DNA from: Annulohypoxylon bovei var. microspora
Taxonomy: Eukaryota; Ascomycota; Sordariomycetes; Xylariales; Hypoxylaceae
Direction: 5' to 3'
Length of the DNA stretch: 64,000 nucleotides
Assembly: GCA_022836615.1 (NCBI GenBank)
Contig: MU405293.1
Span: 62,001-126,000, forward strand
How positions within the stretch are numbered: the stretch's first letter is position 1; each line of letters starts with the position of its first letter. The notes under the pieces were generated by a model. That model saw only the letters and a program-made list of their open reading frames with translations, was not told the origin of the DNA and made no database searches. This document shows positions 22,913-34,375 of the stretch, piece after piece. Made by a program: the position numbers and the translations under genes.

Positions 22913-25166
22913 TTTGATAGGTTTGATAAAATCCTTCGACGAAATCCTTCAACCGGAAAGTTTACACGTTGAAGATTCCGCCGTCATGTGGTATGCTGGT
23001 AGCCACATTGTGCTAGCTATTATACCTAGGTGCAGGTAGACGAGGTAACATCAAGTAACGTGGGCAGAGTGGGCAGACGTGAGGTAGGTTGATCCAAGTT
23101 GATGTAGTGTAACCCACCAATAGAAAAACAAAATGACATATTTTACAGAGCAGTAGCCAATGGTATGAAAGAAGTTATCAGCCTCATGGAAAGTGCTCGT
23201 AATTATTAGAGTTGGCATGTAACATCGCTTGTCTCGCATATCTGAGACATCTATTCGCGGGTGACTATCAATATTTACCTAACGCAGCCTCCCAACATCA
23301 CCTGTCTTTAATTAACATGTGTCCGTATAAATCATACGTACTTAGGTACATATCATCTGTCCTCTTTCCTCTAACTAGTTAATTTTATTTTGGAAGCTTT
23401 TAAAGTAGGTATTCCTCTCTTCCCTGTACTAATACCGAGTGGACGTTATAATCGGGACAGCGAGGACTTCTCGGACCCGAAGGCTGATCTCAATACACAT
23501 CAAAAGTCTTGGAATTCAATGGAAACGCGCGGTATATTTAAAAATAGGTGAATATTGAGACATATTGTTCAAACCAAAAGTGATGAGTTATATCTCTTAT
23601 CTGGTTGATGTTTGTCGCATATCAGAGCTGCAAGCCACAATCCTCCCTTCACACTCCCAGTTCTACTATTGCATAGAAATTAGCTTCGGATTCTTCTTAG
23701 CGCTGACTATATTTACGTCTCGATTCCTAGAAATCCCAAAGACGAGCGCGCGATCTGCCGTCCCGTTATATTCATGGCGACAACCCTTTACCTAGATTGC
23801 TCTAGATTCTAAACCAACCGACACTAAGTCCCTTACACAACTATTAATATCCTACCATTCCGAAGATGGATTGAATTCTCGAATATGGGTATTGTCTCAT
23901 AACGAATGTAAAGGACCATGGGGTTCTCGGACGAGACTATGCCACGCACCTAGGTAACTAGTTATTGAACGGTGCAACCTACGCGCAAGGGGTAATTGAT
24001 GATCTAGTATCCAACACGGAGTGTTCATCACGTCGTATTGTTACTAGGTAACGTCAAACATCCCGTTAAGAGCTAAATTTAAATATATAACCCTATACTA
24101 GACTGGGTAGGTAGTTATTCTATTTCACATTAGCTTTATGTTTGTCTTCAATTCAATATAGGCTGATAGATATTAATCATCTATATATCTGGGGGTTCTA
24201 CCTTAAAGTTCTTTGTCAAAAAATACAAAACATATGTTTAATAGAAAACTACCAGAACGAAAGACTAGCCTGATCTGTCGCCAGCACGATACTTCTTTTC
24301 GAGTGATGCTGATTGCACAAGCAATCCTTCATGCGAACCCATATGCAAGCAGTTCAGGTCTGGAACGTAAGTTTGAGCAAATAATCCTTCGCCTCAGCGA
24401 AACTACGTAATCTCAGGGCACTAGACACTGCGTGTATAGGTACTATTTAGAGGATGTGGTATGATAGATGTCAGCGGCTTAGTCAAGTTTCCGGTTGAGG
24501 ATGGCTTGGCTCGGCCCGACCCGATCAAATTTGGTACTGAGCTCTTCCACTCAGATGTAATACCGTTGAAGGATGTGAGACTAGGTCGTTAATCTTATGC
24601 AGTTGTTGGTCTAGAGTCTTTAACTAGATTGGTTGAAATTCGTGCATTACACAGCACTTGTGCAGCTTTAGGAGCTAAGTTTGCGGGGTCAGAAACGGCA
24701 TCAACGCCGTTGAATAATTTGTGTCTTGGGTCTATTTTAAGGATTCCGATATACAGGGCGTTGAAATCAAATTATGTGAGTTGGTGCCAAAATTTCTCGG
24801 CGTGGCTGACTAATCTTGACATAGGGGCTTGAGAATATCGTGAAGGTAGATAGAGATAGTGTAAAAGCTTGGTGATTCACGATTCATACTAATGATGGTT
24901 CGTGTTGTCAGAGAACATATAGACATCGATAAAGAAGAAATTTGTGTGTGAATGACTCCTATCACTGACATCTTTAAGGGTGACCATTTAGTAATCAGGA
25001 CTCCTATTGAAACCACAAACTAGTTAGACTATGAGATGTTCTTAGTTTAGGTACTACGTTAAGTTAACCTTTCAGTAGATCTCTAAATTCTCTATTTTGA
25101 GGGAATCAGTCCAGAGTTTTGGTTTTATTTCTCCTTTCATAATTCCAGGAGTGTCTGTATTATATT
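22913..25166. other. Spacer between Ppo and HET genes
   Basis: About 2.2 kb with only short unconserved ORFs. It includes the Ppo promoter (just above 22912), CCTAGGT motifs near 23024 and 23950, and AT-rich stretches at 23280-23560 and 24060-24240. I see no terminal inverted repeats or coding signal. Confidence 0.5.
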
Positions 25167-26816
25167 TTAGCTTGAAACGTTCAGAGTACCTAATTTAGTT
25201 ATAAGACTTAACTTACAGGTTTCTCCCACCACAATATAGTGAGCATCTTGTCGTCTAAGGACTATGGGGAACTCGTTTCCCAGTAGTACCGCGACTAAGT
25301 CTCCAACCCTTAAATCTGATGGTCCAAGTCCTATGTAATGCTTCTTTGTCGAATAAAAGCAACGGTTCATGGCGTCCTCGTAGAACCGCCCCGTAAAGGG
25401 GCTTTTTTCATAACGGAGGTCTATAGAAGGCATTGCATCTCGGAGGCCTTCGAAAGCGTATTCCAAAGCTTCGTCAATAAATTGACGAGAGGCCGGTGGT
25501 TCGGTGAGCCTTCTATTTGCCGGGATAATTCGCCATGACCTCATCGAGGTTTTTATAGCTAACTCACGCCATTCTTCCAAGGTGTCGAGGACCAGGTCGC
25601 TGTTTTTGAATTCGGAACAGACTTCTGATATTGTGTCGAAGATGATTCCGTGAGTCTTCAAAGACATCATCCCCGTATCTCGGGGATAGAACGAGTATGA
25701 AGGTGGTGCGAACCCTCCAGCAGAGAATTTTACCGCGTTGGACAACTTGGACTGTTCGGTATTCCTTAGCTTACGTGCCTCCAGGCCAAATTCAAGATCA
25801 GGAACCCAAGAAGGAAGCCCTGGATCTCGGCTTCTGTTCTGACATTCGCATAAGATATTTAAAGAATTGGTGGACCTAATAACGGCGATGGTGGCGCTAG
25901 TGTATGCCGCGACTTTATCCAGCCCATAGTCAACGTAGATACTCATTTCTATACTAACCAAGCCAAGGGCACCGTAGACCTTGTCGCGTTGATCAGTACA
26001 TTCACATTGGCGAAGGTGTAGCATAAGTTGTTGCAAGGGGATTGTATCGCCTGATAGGGCCATTTTCTGCCATCGTATCATCTCGAGAACAAGGTAATAC
26101 CCGCTGGTGTAATGACTGCTTTTTGCCATTATCGGGTTGAAATCCGTCGCGTAATCTGCCAAGAAATGGGCCCCTTTCACGAGTTGGTCCCAGGTCAAAA
26201 TGTCATGGCCACAACAGACGGAAATCTCCCTAGAGAGGATAATTTCTTGCCTAATCCATACACGACGCCAATAAGGTCTATCGAACAGCAGTGCAACATT
26301 GCGCCACTCTGCGCGATACTCCTCGTTGATCATCGAAGTGGCCACAACAGTTTCTTCATTAGCAACGTCCGAAATAAGCTTCATTGCTATTTTGCTCTCG
26401 CCCGTTTCTAGGCCGAGCCAAATGATTGTTTTCTTAGCAGTCTGGTAGATGACTCTCATCATGGTGACTTGTTTGTTTCGTTCGTCTTCGTCATCTTGGT
26501 TAATGCACAGTGCATCCACCCAGATATATCGGCGTTCGCTGGAAAGTCGTAAATGTTCAAGTGCCGCTGCTAAGTTCTGGGTTACCCCAAAACGACAACC
26601 ATCTAACATAATCGGGACTTTGACGTTTGGATCACCCCATGTGTATGACAGCGCCTCGTAACCCCTAGCGGCGAGCGGATTATCAGAGTGATGCTCGCTT
26701 CCATTTGGCTTTATAGTTAAGAGTCTGCAGTAGACTTGATTAGTCACAGAGCTCGGTTCTATTTCTAGCACGCGAATCTGGTTTGGACGTAGGGGCTGAT
26801 ATTTGTAAGAACTCAT
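25167..26816 (-). CDS. HET-domain (heterokaryon incompatibility-type) protein
   Basis: A single exon encodes 549 residues. The HET signature blocks are all present: YEALSYTWGD (53-62), then RYIWVDALCINQDD (96-109), and a conserved helix-strand MMRVIYQTAKKTIIWLG ending at about 135. HET domains are TIR-like in fold and trigger cell death when incompatible hyphae fuse, usually in concert with a partner that senses non-self. The remaining 400 residues include a WKxMALSG-like segment, the QCECTDQRDKVYGALGL motif typical of this subfamily (about 275-290), and a C-terminal region resembling the GDLVAVLLGNEFPIVLR end found in many stand-alone HET proteins. No NACHT, WD40 or ankyrin partner domain is fused to it, so the recognition partner is unknown. 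The family is certain; a role in incompatibility is inferred. Confidence 0.93.
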   Translation of the reverse strand: MSSYKYQPLRPNQIRVLEIEPSSVTNQVYCRLLTIKPNGSEHHSDNPLAARGYEALSYTWGDPNVKVPIMLDGCRFGVTQNLAAALEHLRLSSERRYIWVDALCINQDDEDERNKQVTMMRVIYQTAKKTIIWLGLETGESKIAMKLISDVANEETVVATSMINEEYRAEWRNVALLFDRPYWRRVWIRQEIILSREISVCCGHDILTWDQLVKGAHFLADYATDFNPIMAKSSHYTSGYYLVLEMIRWQKMALSGDTIPLQQLMLHLRQCECTDQRDKVYGALGLVSIEMSIYVDYGLDKVAAYTSATIAVIRSTNSLNILCECQNRSRDPGLPSWVPDLEFGLEARKLRNTEQSKLSNAVKFSAGGFAPPSYSFYPRDTGMMSLKTHGIIFDTISEVCSEFKNSDLVLDTLEEWRELAIKTSMRSWRIIPANRRLTEPPASRQFIDEALEYAFEGLRDAMPSIDLRYEKSPFTGRFYEDAMNRCFYSTKKHYIGLGPSDLRVGDLVAVLLGNEFPIVLRRQDAHYIVVGETCKLSLITKLGTLNVSS

Positions 26817-27302
26817 GGCTTTTACTAAGCTCTAGTGTGTACGTGTTATCAATTCGAGGAAGAAAAAAAGTACCTAACTTGGTGATGAAGTCTACCTTAG
26901 GTAGCTACTGTAAGCATAAATAGGTACCTAGGCACAGCCCTCCCTTCGTACTTCGCCTCAGTGTCAGAGGTCTTCTCTGCCTTGCCACGCCTCGCCCCTT
27001 GGGAGGATGGCCTTGAGGTCTGGACCAGGGACCCAGCAGGATGGGACCATTGGGGTTAGTCCAAGCCTTCCGCGCTCAAATAAATAGTTACCTACACATT
27101 AGCATTCACCGTGTTTGGTATACACAAGCTATAATCTCACGTGACGATGGCGACATACTCAATAATTATGGCGAATATTACAACATTACGGTGTGCCTAT
27201 GCGGGTCGCTATGCCCCTCTCTCAGGAACGACCACTGCGCGTGACACTCACATCGGAGCATAGCGATTCATCCGTAATCATGTATTTTAATCTTATGAAA
27301 CT
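26817..27302. other. Divergent promoter region, HET gene (-) and monooxygenase (+)
   Basis: 486 bp between two divergent start codons. It contains TAGGTACCTAGG at about 26925 and a CACGTGA element at about 27138. No gene. Confidence 0.5.
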
Positions 27303-29075
27303 ATGAGTGAGGAAAAGAAGATTAGGTCCGTAGCCGTAGTCGGCGCCGGTGCTGCCGGTATGTATTTTCACATCTAGCTTCCGTGCAAGATATACCTACA
27401 TTATTAACACCGTGAATTATAGGAGCAATCACGGCAGCCGCTCTCAAGGCCGAGAACTACTTCGAGCGGATCCGGGTCTTCGAGAGGCGGGAGGCGCCCG
27501 GCGGAACATGGTATGACCTGTCACAAAGTCCTCCCTGCACTATCGATCACATTTGCTTACCTACACTGTGTAGGATATTCGACCCGGACCCTCATCCGGG
27601 CCTCGAACTGCAGCCGGGCAAGCTCCCCCCGGACGTCGACCCGGCGCTAGAGCTCCCCCCAGATCTGCCGCAGGTCACGGCGCCCGACCAGCGCGAGCGG
27701 TTCTCGCAGACGCCGATCTACAACTCCTTAACGTGAGGAATTGCCCTACCACAGCGAGGACAGCCGCGCTAACACACCAGCCGTAGGACCAACGTGCCGG
27801 ACATCGCGATGTCCTTCTCGGACCGGCGCTTCGCGTACGGGCCCTTCGCGCCGCACTACGTGCCGCGGCAGTACGTCGAGGGCTACTTCGCGGCGCACGC
27901 GACGGACCAGCTGCTGAGCCTCAACACCACCGTCGAGGACGTGTCCAAGCTCCCCCCTGCTATGGAGCGCAAGCTCGAGCGCTGGAAGCTGACGCTCCGG
28001 AAGTACGACCCGGTGCGCCACGTGGACGCGTGGTGGGAGGAGGAATTCGACGCCGTGATCCTCGCGAACGGCCATTATTCCGTTCCTTACGTACGTCTTT
28101 CAGAACCACCCATTCGTCTAGTGCCTTCTCTAACACCCCTAGGTCCCGCCCGTCCCAGGCCTCGAAGCCTACATCGCCGCATACCCGGGGCGCGTGATGC
28201 ACTCGAAGCACTACCGGTCGCCGCTGCCCTACGCCGGCAAAAAGGTCCTCGTAATCGGCAACTCGGCCTCGGGCCACGACCTAACCGCGGAGCTCGTCTC
28301 CGCCGCCTCGCTCCCAGTCCTCCAATCGCGGCGCACCAAGTCGCGGTGGGACGACGACACGCCGCCCTCAGGGATATCCTGGAAGCCCGTCGTCAGCGCG
28401 TACTCGGCGTCCACAGGCCGCATCCACTTCGCGGACGGCACGTCCCTCTCGGGCACCGACGTCGACACCGTGATCTACGCGACGGGCTACAAGCCCTCCT
28501 TCCCGTTCTGGAACATCGCGCGCAACGGCGGGCCGCTGTTCGACTACAGCCGCAACCGGCTCGCGGGGAGCTACCAGCACACCTTCTTCCGGGCGCACGC
28601 GACGCTCGGGCTCGTCGGTCTGCCGCGCGTGCTCACCTTCCGGAGCTTCGAGTACCAGGCGGTGGCGCTAGCGCGGGTGTTCGCCTCGCGCAACAGCGTG
28701 GCGCTGCCGCCCTTGTCCGAGCAGGAGCGGTGGGAGCGGGAGCGCGCGGCGCGGACGCGGCGCGAGGGCCGCAGGTTCCACGACGTGGACTGGGAGAGCG
28801 GGGAGACGCTGGAGTGGCTGGGCGGCCTGTTCGCGATCGCGGGGCTGGGCACGCTGCGGGGCGAGGGCCGCATACCGCCGCCGCTGACGCAGGAGATGAT
28901 CTGGGCGATTGAGCATGTTAGGAAGTACCCGGAGCCGGGCAAGGGGAAGGAAGGGGATGGGGATGGCAAGGAGAGCAATACAAATAACTCGGCTGGGGAT
29001 AATCAGAAGCAGCTTCAAGACGGTGAGTGGGTGTTTGTTGAGAGGCAACATAAAGACTTGCTGGCGTTCATATGA
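27303..29075 (+). CDS. Flavin-containing monooxygenase-like FAD/NADPH enzyme
   Basis: Five exons give 512 residues: 27303-27357, 27423-27510, 27574-27732, 27787-28090 and 28143-29075. The FAD Rossmann motif GAGAAG lies at 14-19, followed by the EAPGGTW block. The FMO identifying motif FxGxxxHxxxY appears as YPGRVMHSKHY (216-226). The second Rossmann motif, for NADPH, is GNSASG (241-246), and YATGYKPSFPF is the conserved ATG-like loop. These enzymes insert one oxygen atom into N- or S-containing substrates using NADPH and O2; substrate cannot be read from sequence. Exons 3-5 are very GC-rich (near 65-70%) compared with the flanks. Stand-alone catabolic FMO or a secondary-metabolite tailoring enzyme are both possible; no cluster backbone gene is adjacent. 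Confidence 0.9.
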
Positions 29076-29415
29076 TAGACGAAGTGGCGGGGTACTTGGG
29101 TGTAACTAGAATGTAGGTGTTCGAATTGAGCCCTCTAAATTGTAAATTCTGGTGTCTATTCGCCCTAATTTTGTTATCTCCCTAGGTGCTTAGTTCTGAT
29201 GTAATATCCGAGCAAGAAAATTGTAACATTCTGGCCTTAATCGGCTATGGCCCTACGTAATAACAAGCCTAAGCAAGATAAAGTTGCTAGAGGTGTAAAA
29301 TACAAAGAAAGTAATTCGCCTGCGAGACAATGATTCTTGTAGTACGCCTAAAATAACCCTCCAAAAACGCCATACCGCTAACTTAAGTGACAGGGTCTGC
29401 CCTGGCGGCGATAGC
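29076..29415. other. Convergent 3' spacer
   Basis: 340 bp of AT-rich 3' sequence between the monooxygenase (+) and the HAM1-like gene (-). No other feature. Confidence 0.5.
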
Positions 29416-31626
29416 TCAGGTGAGAGGACTCACGGGAGTGTTGAAGACGTCGTTCCTCCAACCGCCAGCCTCAAACTGCTCGATGCGGTCTCCGGCTTGG
29501 GCAGCTTCTTCATTCCAAATTTTGACGACGCTTCCGGGGGCGTAGATACCCTTGAAGATACCACGGCCCGGTTGCTCGATGCCTACTCTTGCGTAGAGGT
29601 CAGGGTCCTCCTCAGGCACCAACCTCGCCGCGACGGCTCGGATGAAGGTCCACAAATCCTTCGGATCCGCAATTCTCGTCGCGCGCAGACGCTCCCGGGC
29701 AAACACCAGCTCACGGTTCGCGGCGTGGAGTAGATCGCCGACAGCGGTGGCGAGCTGGGCTTCCATCGTCGCCTTTAGGATAGGACGGAGGATTGGTTTG
29801 ATGAGCCAGGCTAACCAGGAGAATTTACTCTTCCGGAACTTGTAGTTTAGCTTGTGCACTCTCACGCGCACTCTGCGAAGAGTCAGAATGTGCTCCAGGC
29901 GCTCGCGACATATTTCAACCTCGAGGTGGATGTCGATACCGCGCTCATCTAGCGCAAAATTCGCGATGCCTTGGTCTGCTAGGCGGAATAAACCACTATG
30001 GGCGCGTAGCCAGAAGCCGACTTCATCTGCACGTGCCGAGAGGCCGTCGATCTTGATAAGCATAAGGTTCTTCGTGCTAGCGCGGGTTCGAAAGCGAGCT
30101 TTGCGGATCTCGACATCGTTGTAATTCTCGATCTTTAGCCGGTAAGGGAGGAACGAGGTTTCATTTACAGTTGTGCCGGGTTCGATGATAAGATTTTCTA
30201 GTAAGAGATCCATTGCTGGTGTGCTGATTTCGAGGCGCGGGATGGGCACGTGCTGAACGGTAGTGATGAGAAGGGGAATGAAAACACCAAGCGCATCCTG
30301 AATCAGTTCAGAATTAGTCGCCACGTCGACAGGGGAAATCACGTTAAGGATACGGAGGGTGGTCGTTGTTAGATCGTGGATGTCCTTGTCCCTGGCAACA
30401 CTTTGGAGTGTGAGGGAGACCTGCTGTAGGAGCTCATCGACATCTTGCCGTAAATCACTCTCTGATCCGACCTCCTTGCTCTTCTCCCTCAATTCCTTGA
30501 GTTTCTCATCAGCGTTCGCGAAGAATTCCGGGTCGGTTAGGAGCTTCTGCAAGCTATCTCCGATTTCTTGCAATAAGTTCTCAAACTCGGGATCCTGATC
30601 CTTATGGCTCATAACCTTCTTGAAGAGTGCTTCACACTTCTCCCACTCATTACTGTCGCCGAAACTCTTAACAAACTCCCACAAGTTTGTTAAGGCACGA
30701 TCCGTCTCCCGGTTTTCCTGGACATCACTCTGGGCGACTTCGACTATTTCCTCGGCAGCTCGCGAATAGACTATGGCGTAGCGCTTGATGAGTAGTGAAA
30801 GGGTAGATACAGAATCCGAATAGTCTTTGCGCTTTCGAAGGTTGACAACCACCTGCTTTAGTCGCTGTAAGAGTGCATGGCCTTCATCGCCGGAAAGCTT
30901 GTCCTTAACACTTTCCACCGTAGCGCTGGCAACTTCGGCACCCTGGCTTGAAACGACCCCGGTCGCGTCCTCGAATTCGTCTTCTAGATCCTGTGCCGTC
31001 GGAGGCTGGCTGGAGTAAAGATCGTTTTGCTGTTCCTCGGAAGGTTCAAGCTGTTCACCTACCTCCCTAGCAGCACTACTCAGGGCAAAAGCAGAGTCTC
31101 TAAAGACCTCCCGACCCACCACGCTGAGATCACCGAGAAATGTTCGGAAGTCGGGGTTTGTCAGTAGAAGAGAACCGACAGTCTGAACGCTCTGATAGGC
31201 GGCAGCAATATCGGCCTTAGTCTTGGTTTTCTTAACCCTCGAGGTAAGATCGTCCACATCGACAGATATTTGGCTCTTGGATAAGAACCAAACGAGATCC
31301 TGAAGTTGATCCTTGTCGTTTTTATGCTGTAGGAGAGTGATGAACTGTTGTAGCCATAGCTTGGTTAGACGAACTAATCGACGACCGCTATTGGATAAGT
31401 CTGGATTTTCTGGGTTCAGTATGTCGCTAGCCAGCAAAGTGCGGAGATTGACGGTGGTCTGTTCTGTGCTTGGCATGAAGCCTTTAGTCAGGGCCCTTAG
31501 CATCTGGTAGCTATGAAGCTTGCGATATAGCTCCCTCTGTAGATGCGTATCCTGTTCATATTGAGGGAGTAGTGGTTCTCGTTCGGGATCAGTTCCCTTC
31601 TTCCTTAATCCAAAACACGAGGACAT
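29416..31626 (-). CDS. HAM1-like / BPI-superfamily lipid-binding-type protein
   Basis: A single exon encodes 736 residues. The sequence matches the fungal HAM1-like architecture (HAM1 N-terminal plus HAM1 C-terminal domains). A long helical N-terminal part (about 25-430) includes QMLRALTKGFMPSTEQT and a DDL-containing stretch. A beta-rich BPI/SMP-like region follows (about 440-600: PLLITTVQHVPIPRLE, IENYNDVEIRKARFRT, VGFWLRAHSGLFRLADQGIA). The C-terminal domain closes the protein (ATMEAQLATAVGDLL, RGIFKGIYAPGSVVKIWNEE). Proteins of this group are related to tubular lipid-binding modules, but their cell role is poorly defined. The N terminus MSSCFGLRKK carries a Cys next to basic residues, a possible acylation site. 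Single-exon structure and full length suggest an intact gene. The family call is firm; lipid transfer is inferred. Confidence 0.78.
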   Translation of the reverse strand: MSSCFGLRKKGTDPEREPLLPQYEQDTHLQRELYRKLHSYQMLRALTKGFMPSTEQTTVNLRTLLASDILNPENPDLSNSGRRLVRLTKLWLQQFITLLQHKNDKDQLQDLVWFLSKSQISVDVDDLTSRVKKTKTKADIAAAYQSVQTVGSLLLTNPDFRTFLGDLSVVGREVFRDSAFALSSAAREVGEQLEPSEEQQNDLYSSQPPTAQDLEDEFEDATGVVSSQGAEVASATVESVKDKLSGDEGHALLQRLKQVVVNLRKRKDYSDSVSTLSLLIKRYAIVYSRAAEEIVEVAQSDVQENRETDRALTNLWEFVKSFGDSNEWEKCEALFKKVMSHKDQDPEFENLLQEIGDSLQKLLTDPEFFANADEKLKELREKSKEVGSESDLRQDVDELLQQVSLTLQSVARDKDIHDLTTTTLRILNVISPVDVATNSELIQDALGVFIPLLITTVQHVPIPRLEISTPAMDLLLENLIIEPGTTVNETSFLPYRLKIENYNDVEIRKARFRTRASTKNLMLIKIDGLSARADEVGFWLRAHSGLFRLADQGIANFALDERGIDIHLEVEICRERLEHILTLRRVRVRVHKLNYKFRKSKFSWLAWLIKPILRPILKATMEAQLATAVGDLLHAANRELVFARERLRATRIADPKDLWTFIRAVAARLVPEEDPDLYARVGIEQPGRGIFKGIYAPGSVVKIWNEEAAQAGDRIEQFEAGGWRNDVFNTPVSPLT

Positions 31627-33217
31627 GATTGTTCTTAAGATTAGTCTTTTTAACTGATCTTGAACATAGTCCTGTGAATGATAGATCTCTTCCTCCCGCT
31701 TTTTCTTTTTTCTTTTAGAAATAGAAACGCGTCGTAGGACATGACAACAAAAACAATAACCTTTGGGCGTTTAGTGTTTAGGTGACTATGTGATTAGGTG
31801 ATTAGGTGCTCAGGTAGAGATGCAGTGACGAATTAATGACGTCTACGTGTAGGAGAATGCCAGCCCAGGCGCGTATTGTGTACACCGTACTTAGGTAATC
31901 TTCCGGAGATTTCCCGATTTATGTAAGCTGCTTACCTAATCTCAATCTGACATAATATTGAAGACGCAAAGAACTTAATATGGAGACAACTTTCCATATT
32001 CACATTTTTCAACATTGAGGCTCTATGATTCGTCTATTAATAGAGCCCATCCAAAATTGGGAAGATGGACTTTTTTGAAATATTCTCAGATAATGATCTG
32101 GATCCTATTTGAAATCCATTAAATTATGAGTCAACACGTTTCCGAGAAGAAATTTTAAAAAGCTGCGTCACGCCGTGGCTTGTCCAGTCGTTCTATCGTT
32201 CTGCGTTGAAATAGACATCACCAGAGTCGACGTCTCTTCCCGAATAGGAATAGTTTACGAGACGACCCCAGTTCCGTCCAATCTACAATCTTCCCCTGTG
32301 TCTTATCGTCCCGACAGCCTGACACCCCAGACTTCGCCCGAGTTTTTCAACCCACGTTCGATGCAAGTCTGTGGCAGTGTAATGTGAATCTCACCCCGTC
32401 ACCCACTATTACCCACGACTCTATGGCATACGGCAAATGAGATATCCTGCGGCTGAATCAAGAAGCTCACCACGACACGTAATCTAGCAAGTGATACAAC
32501 TATACGGTATCATCAAATCCTGGCTTCCATATACGGACATCCTTTCGCGACGTACCTAGGCGCACATCAACCGCCAATCCTAATGCCCTATCACATATTG
32601 TAGGCAGGCTCCGTTCATCTCTACTAACACAGGCGTCCGCGGGCGCGGGCACCGTCCTACACTCTAACGTTCGTAGGTACTCAGAGTCATGTAGTTGGGT
32701 TTTAAATCTTTAGTACTAGTAAACTAGTATTGCAAAACTTTACTAAGGACAGAAACAATATAACAGGTACCTAGTTGGTCAAATTATATTCATAATTCCC
32801 GAAGGGTGGTCGGGTAACGGGGGAACTGCCCCAACTAGGTCGCCATCGATCTCCATTAGCCGACCCACCTTCTGGCTTGCATTCGCTTTCGAATTGGGCC
32901 GCCCCCGAATGTCTGGGCCCTATTGTATGTGATGAGCCTCATGGAAAGGCAGATAGCTATACTACCTGAGGAATATAAATATTTTCAATGTCCGCATGTC
33001 GGGACTTGGGTCACCCTGGTCTTTCTCTTGTTCTCCCGTTTCGAGTTATTAAACCACCCTGGCGCTACTCATAGACCTCCTTTCCTCCTATATCGACTAT
33101 TAGTCTAATTTAAATATAATCCTATTTCATCCTATTTCATCCTTGTTTCTTTTGTTTCCTCCTGTATCGACTAAGTAATCTCCTCACCTACAATCAACTT
33201 CTTGGAAATCGACCACC
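31627..33217. other. Divergent promoter spacer, HAM1-like (-) and RTA1 (+)
   Basis: About 1.6 kb. No gene is supported. An AT-rich core lies at about 31960-32160. Just before the RTA1 start there is a CT-rich tract with a direct repeat of CCTATTTCAT (about 33121-33140). Confidence 0.5.
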
Positions 33218-34375
33218 ATGAGCGCCAACGCCACGCAGAAAATCCCCTTCAAGGACTGCACCGCAGACATCTGTCCGTACGACCAGTCCTTCTACCAGTA
33301 CCGGATCGACATCGTGCCCAACGCCGTCTTCCTGGGGATGTTCTCGCTCTCGCTTCTCGCCTTCCTTGGGGTGTACGCCTTCAAACGTCGCGGCGGCCTC
33401 TTCACCTTGGCCATGGTTTTGGGTCTCCTCAGCGAGATCATAGGATACATCGGCCGCATCATGAGCTGGAAAAATCAGTGGAGCGAGAACGGCTTCCTGA
33501 TCCAGATCTGCTGCCTGACCATCGCCCCGGCTTTCCTCGCCGCCGGCATCTACCTGTGCCTCCGCCGCATCGTGTTCGCCTTCGGCCCCGAGAACTCGAG
33601 GATCCCGCCTAAGTTTTACACCCGCATTGTATGTCCTACACCCTACCCCTATTTCCCTATTTCCCTATTTCCCTATTTAGTTCGTTGGTGTAAGAGACCC
33701 AAAGAAGGTAGCAAGGAAAAAAGGAGAGAGGGTGATGGAAGAGATAAAGACAACCGAACTAACCAAACCCCCTAGTTCATCCCCTGCGACGTCGTCTCCC
33801 TCGTGCTCCAAGCCGCCGGCGGGGGCCTCGCCTCCATCGCCTTCCACAACGGAAAGTCCACCGACATAGGCGACAACATCATGATCGCGGGTCTCTCGTT
33901 CCAAGTCTTCACGCTGTTCGTCTTCATGATCTTCGCCATAGACTTCCTCGTCAACACGCTGCGGCGGCGCCGCGCCCTCGGCTCCGAGGCCGCCTTCTCG
34001 CAGGACCCGGCCCTGGTCGCCGTGCGCAAGTCGCTGATGTTCAAGGGCTTCCTGATCGCGCTGGCCCTCAGCACCATCTGCATCTTCTGGCGGAGCGTGT
34101 ACCGCGTCGCCGAGCTGAGCCACGGCTTTAACAGCGCGCTGATGGCGCGCCAGGACCTGTTCGTCGGCTTCGAGGGCGCATTGATCACTGTCGCCGTCTG
34201 GGTCTTGAATATCTTCCACCCGGCCCTGTCTTTCGGGGCTATGATGGATCGCAAGTTTGGGGACGAGACTAGCGACCGTAAGGAGAACGGAGGGCAGCAG
34301 TTCCAGATGCTCTCCGAGACCAAGCCTAGTACTTCTAGTACCCTGAACGTTGGCGATGTCGAACGTGGTGCTTGA
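33218..34375 (+). CDS. RTA1-like seven-transmembrane protein
   Basis: Two exons (33218-33628 and 33776-34375) separated by a 147-bp intron give 336 residues. Hydrophobic segments suggest seven membrane passes: about 33-51, 59-75, 95-112, 142-158, 175-198, 230-250 and 272-292. Family marks are the AEIIGY-like LLSEIIGYIGR after helix 2, LAPAFLAAGIYLCL (here IAPAFLAAGIYLCLRR), the AAGGG turn in helix 4, the IFWRSVYRVAE segment and the FEGALITVAVWVLNIFHPA last helix. RTA1 proteins (Rta1, Rsb1 and relatives) sit in the plasma membrane and protect against toxic lipids or sterol drugs, probably as lipid translocators or receptors. The C-terminal 45 residues are polar and cytosolic. The intron holds a perfect CCCTATTT tandem repeat. 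Confidence 0.93.
33647..33678. repeat. (CCCTATTT)x4 microsatellite inside the RTA1 intron
   Basis: Four perfect tandem copies of the 8-mer CCCTATTT occupy 32 bp of the intron. Copy-number change here would alter intron length but not coding sequence. Confidence 0.9.

Noticed and set aside
27794..28912. Long plus-strand ORF across the monooxygenase
   Set aside because: It begins in the true frame of exon 4, then reads through the intron at 28091 and continues out of frame as Arg/Ala-rich shadow sequence.
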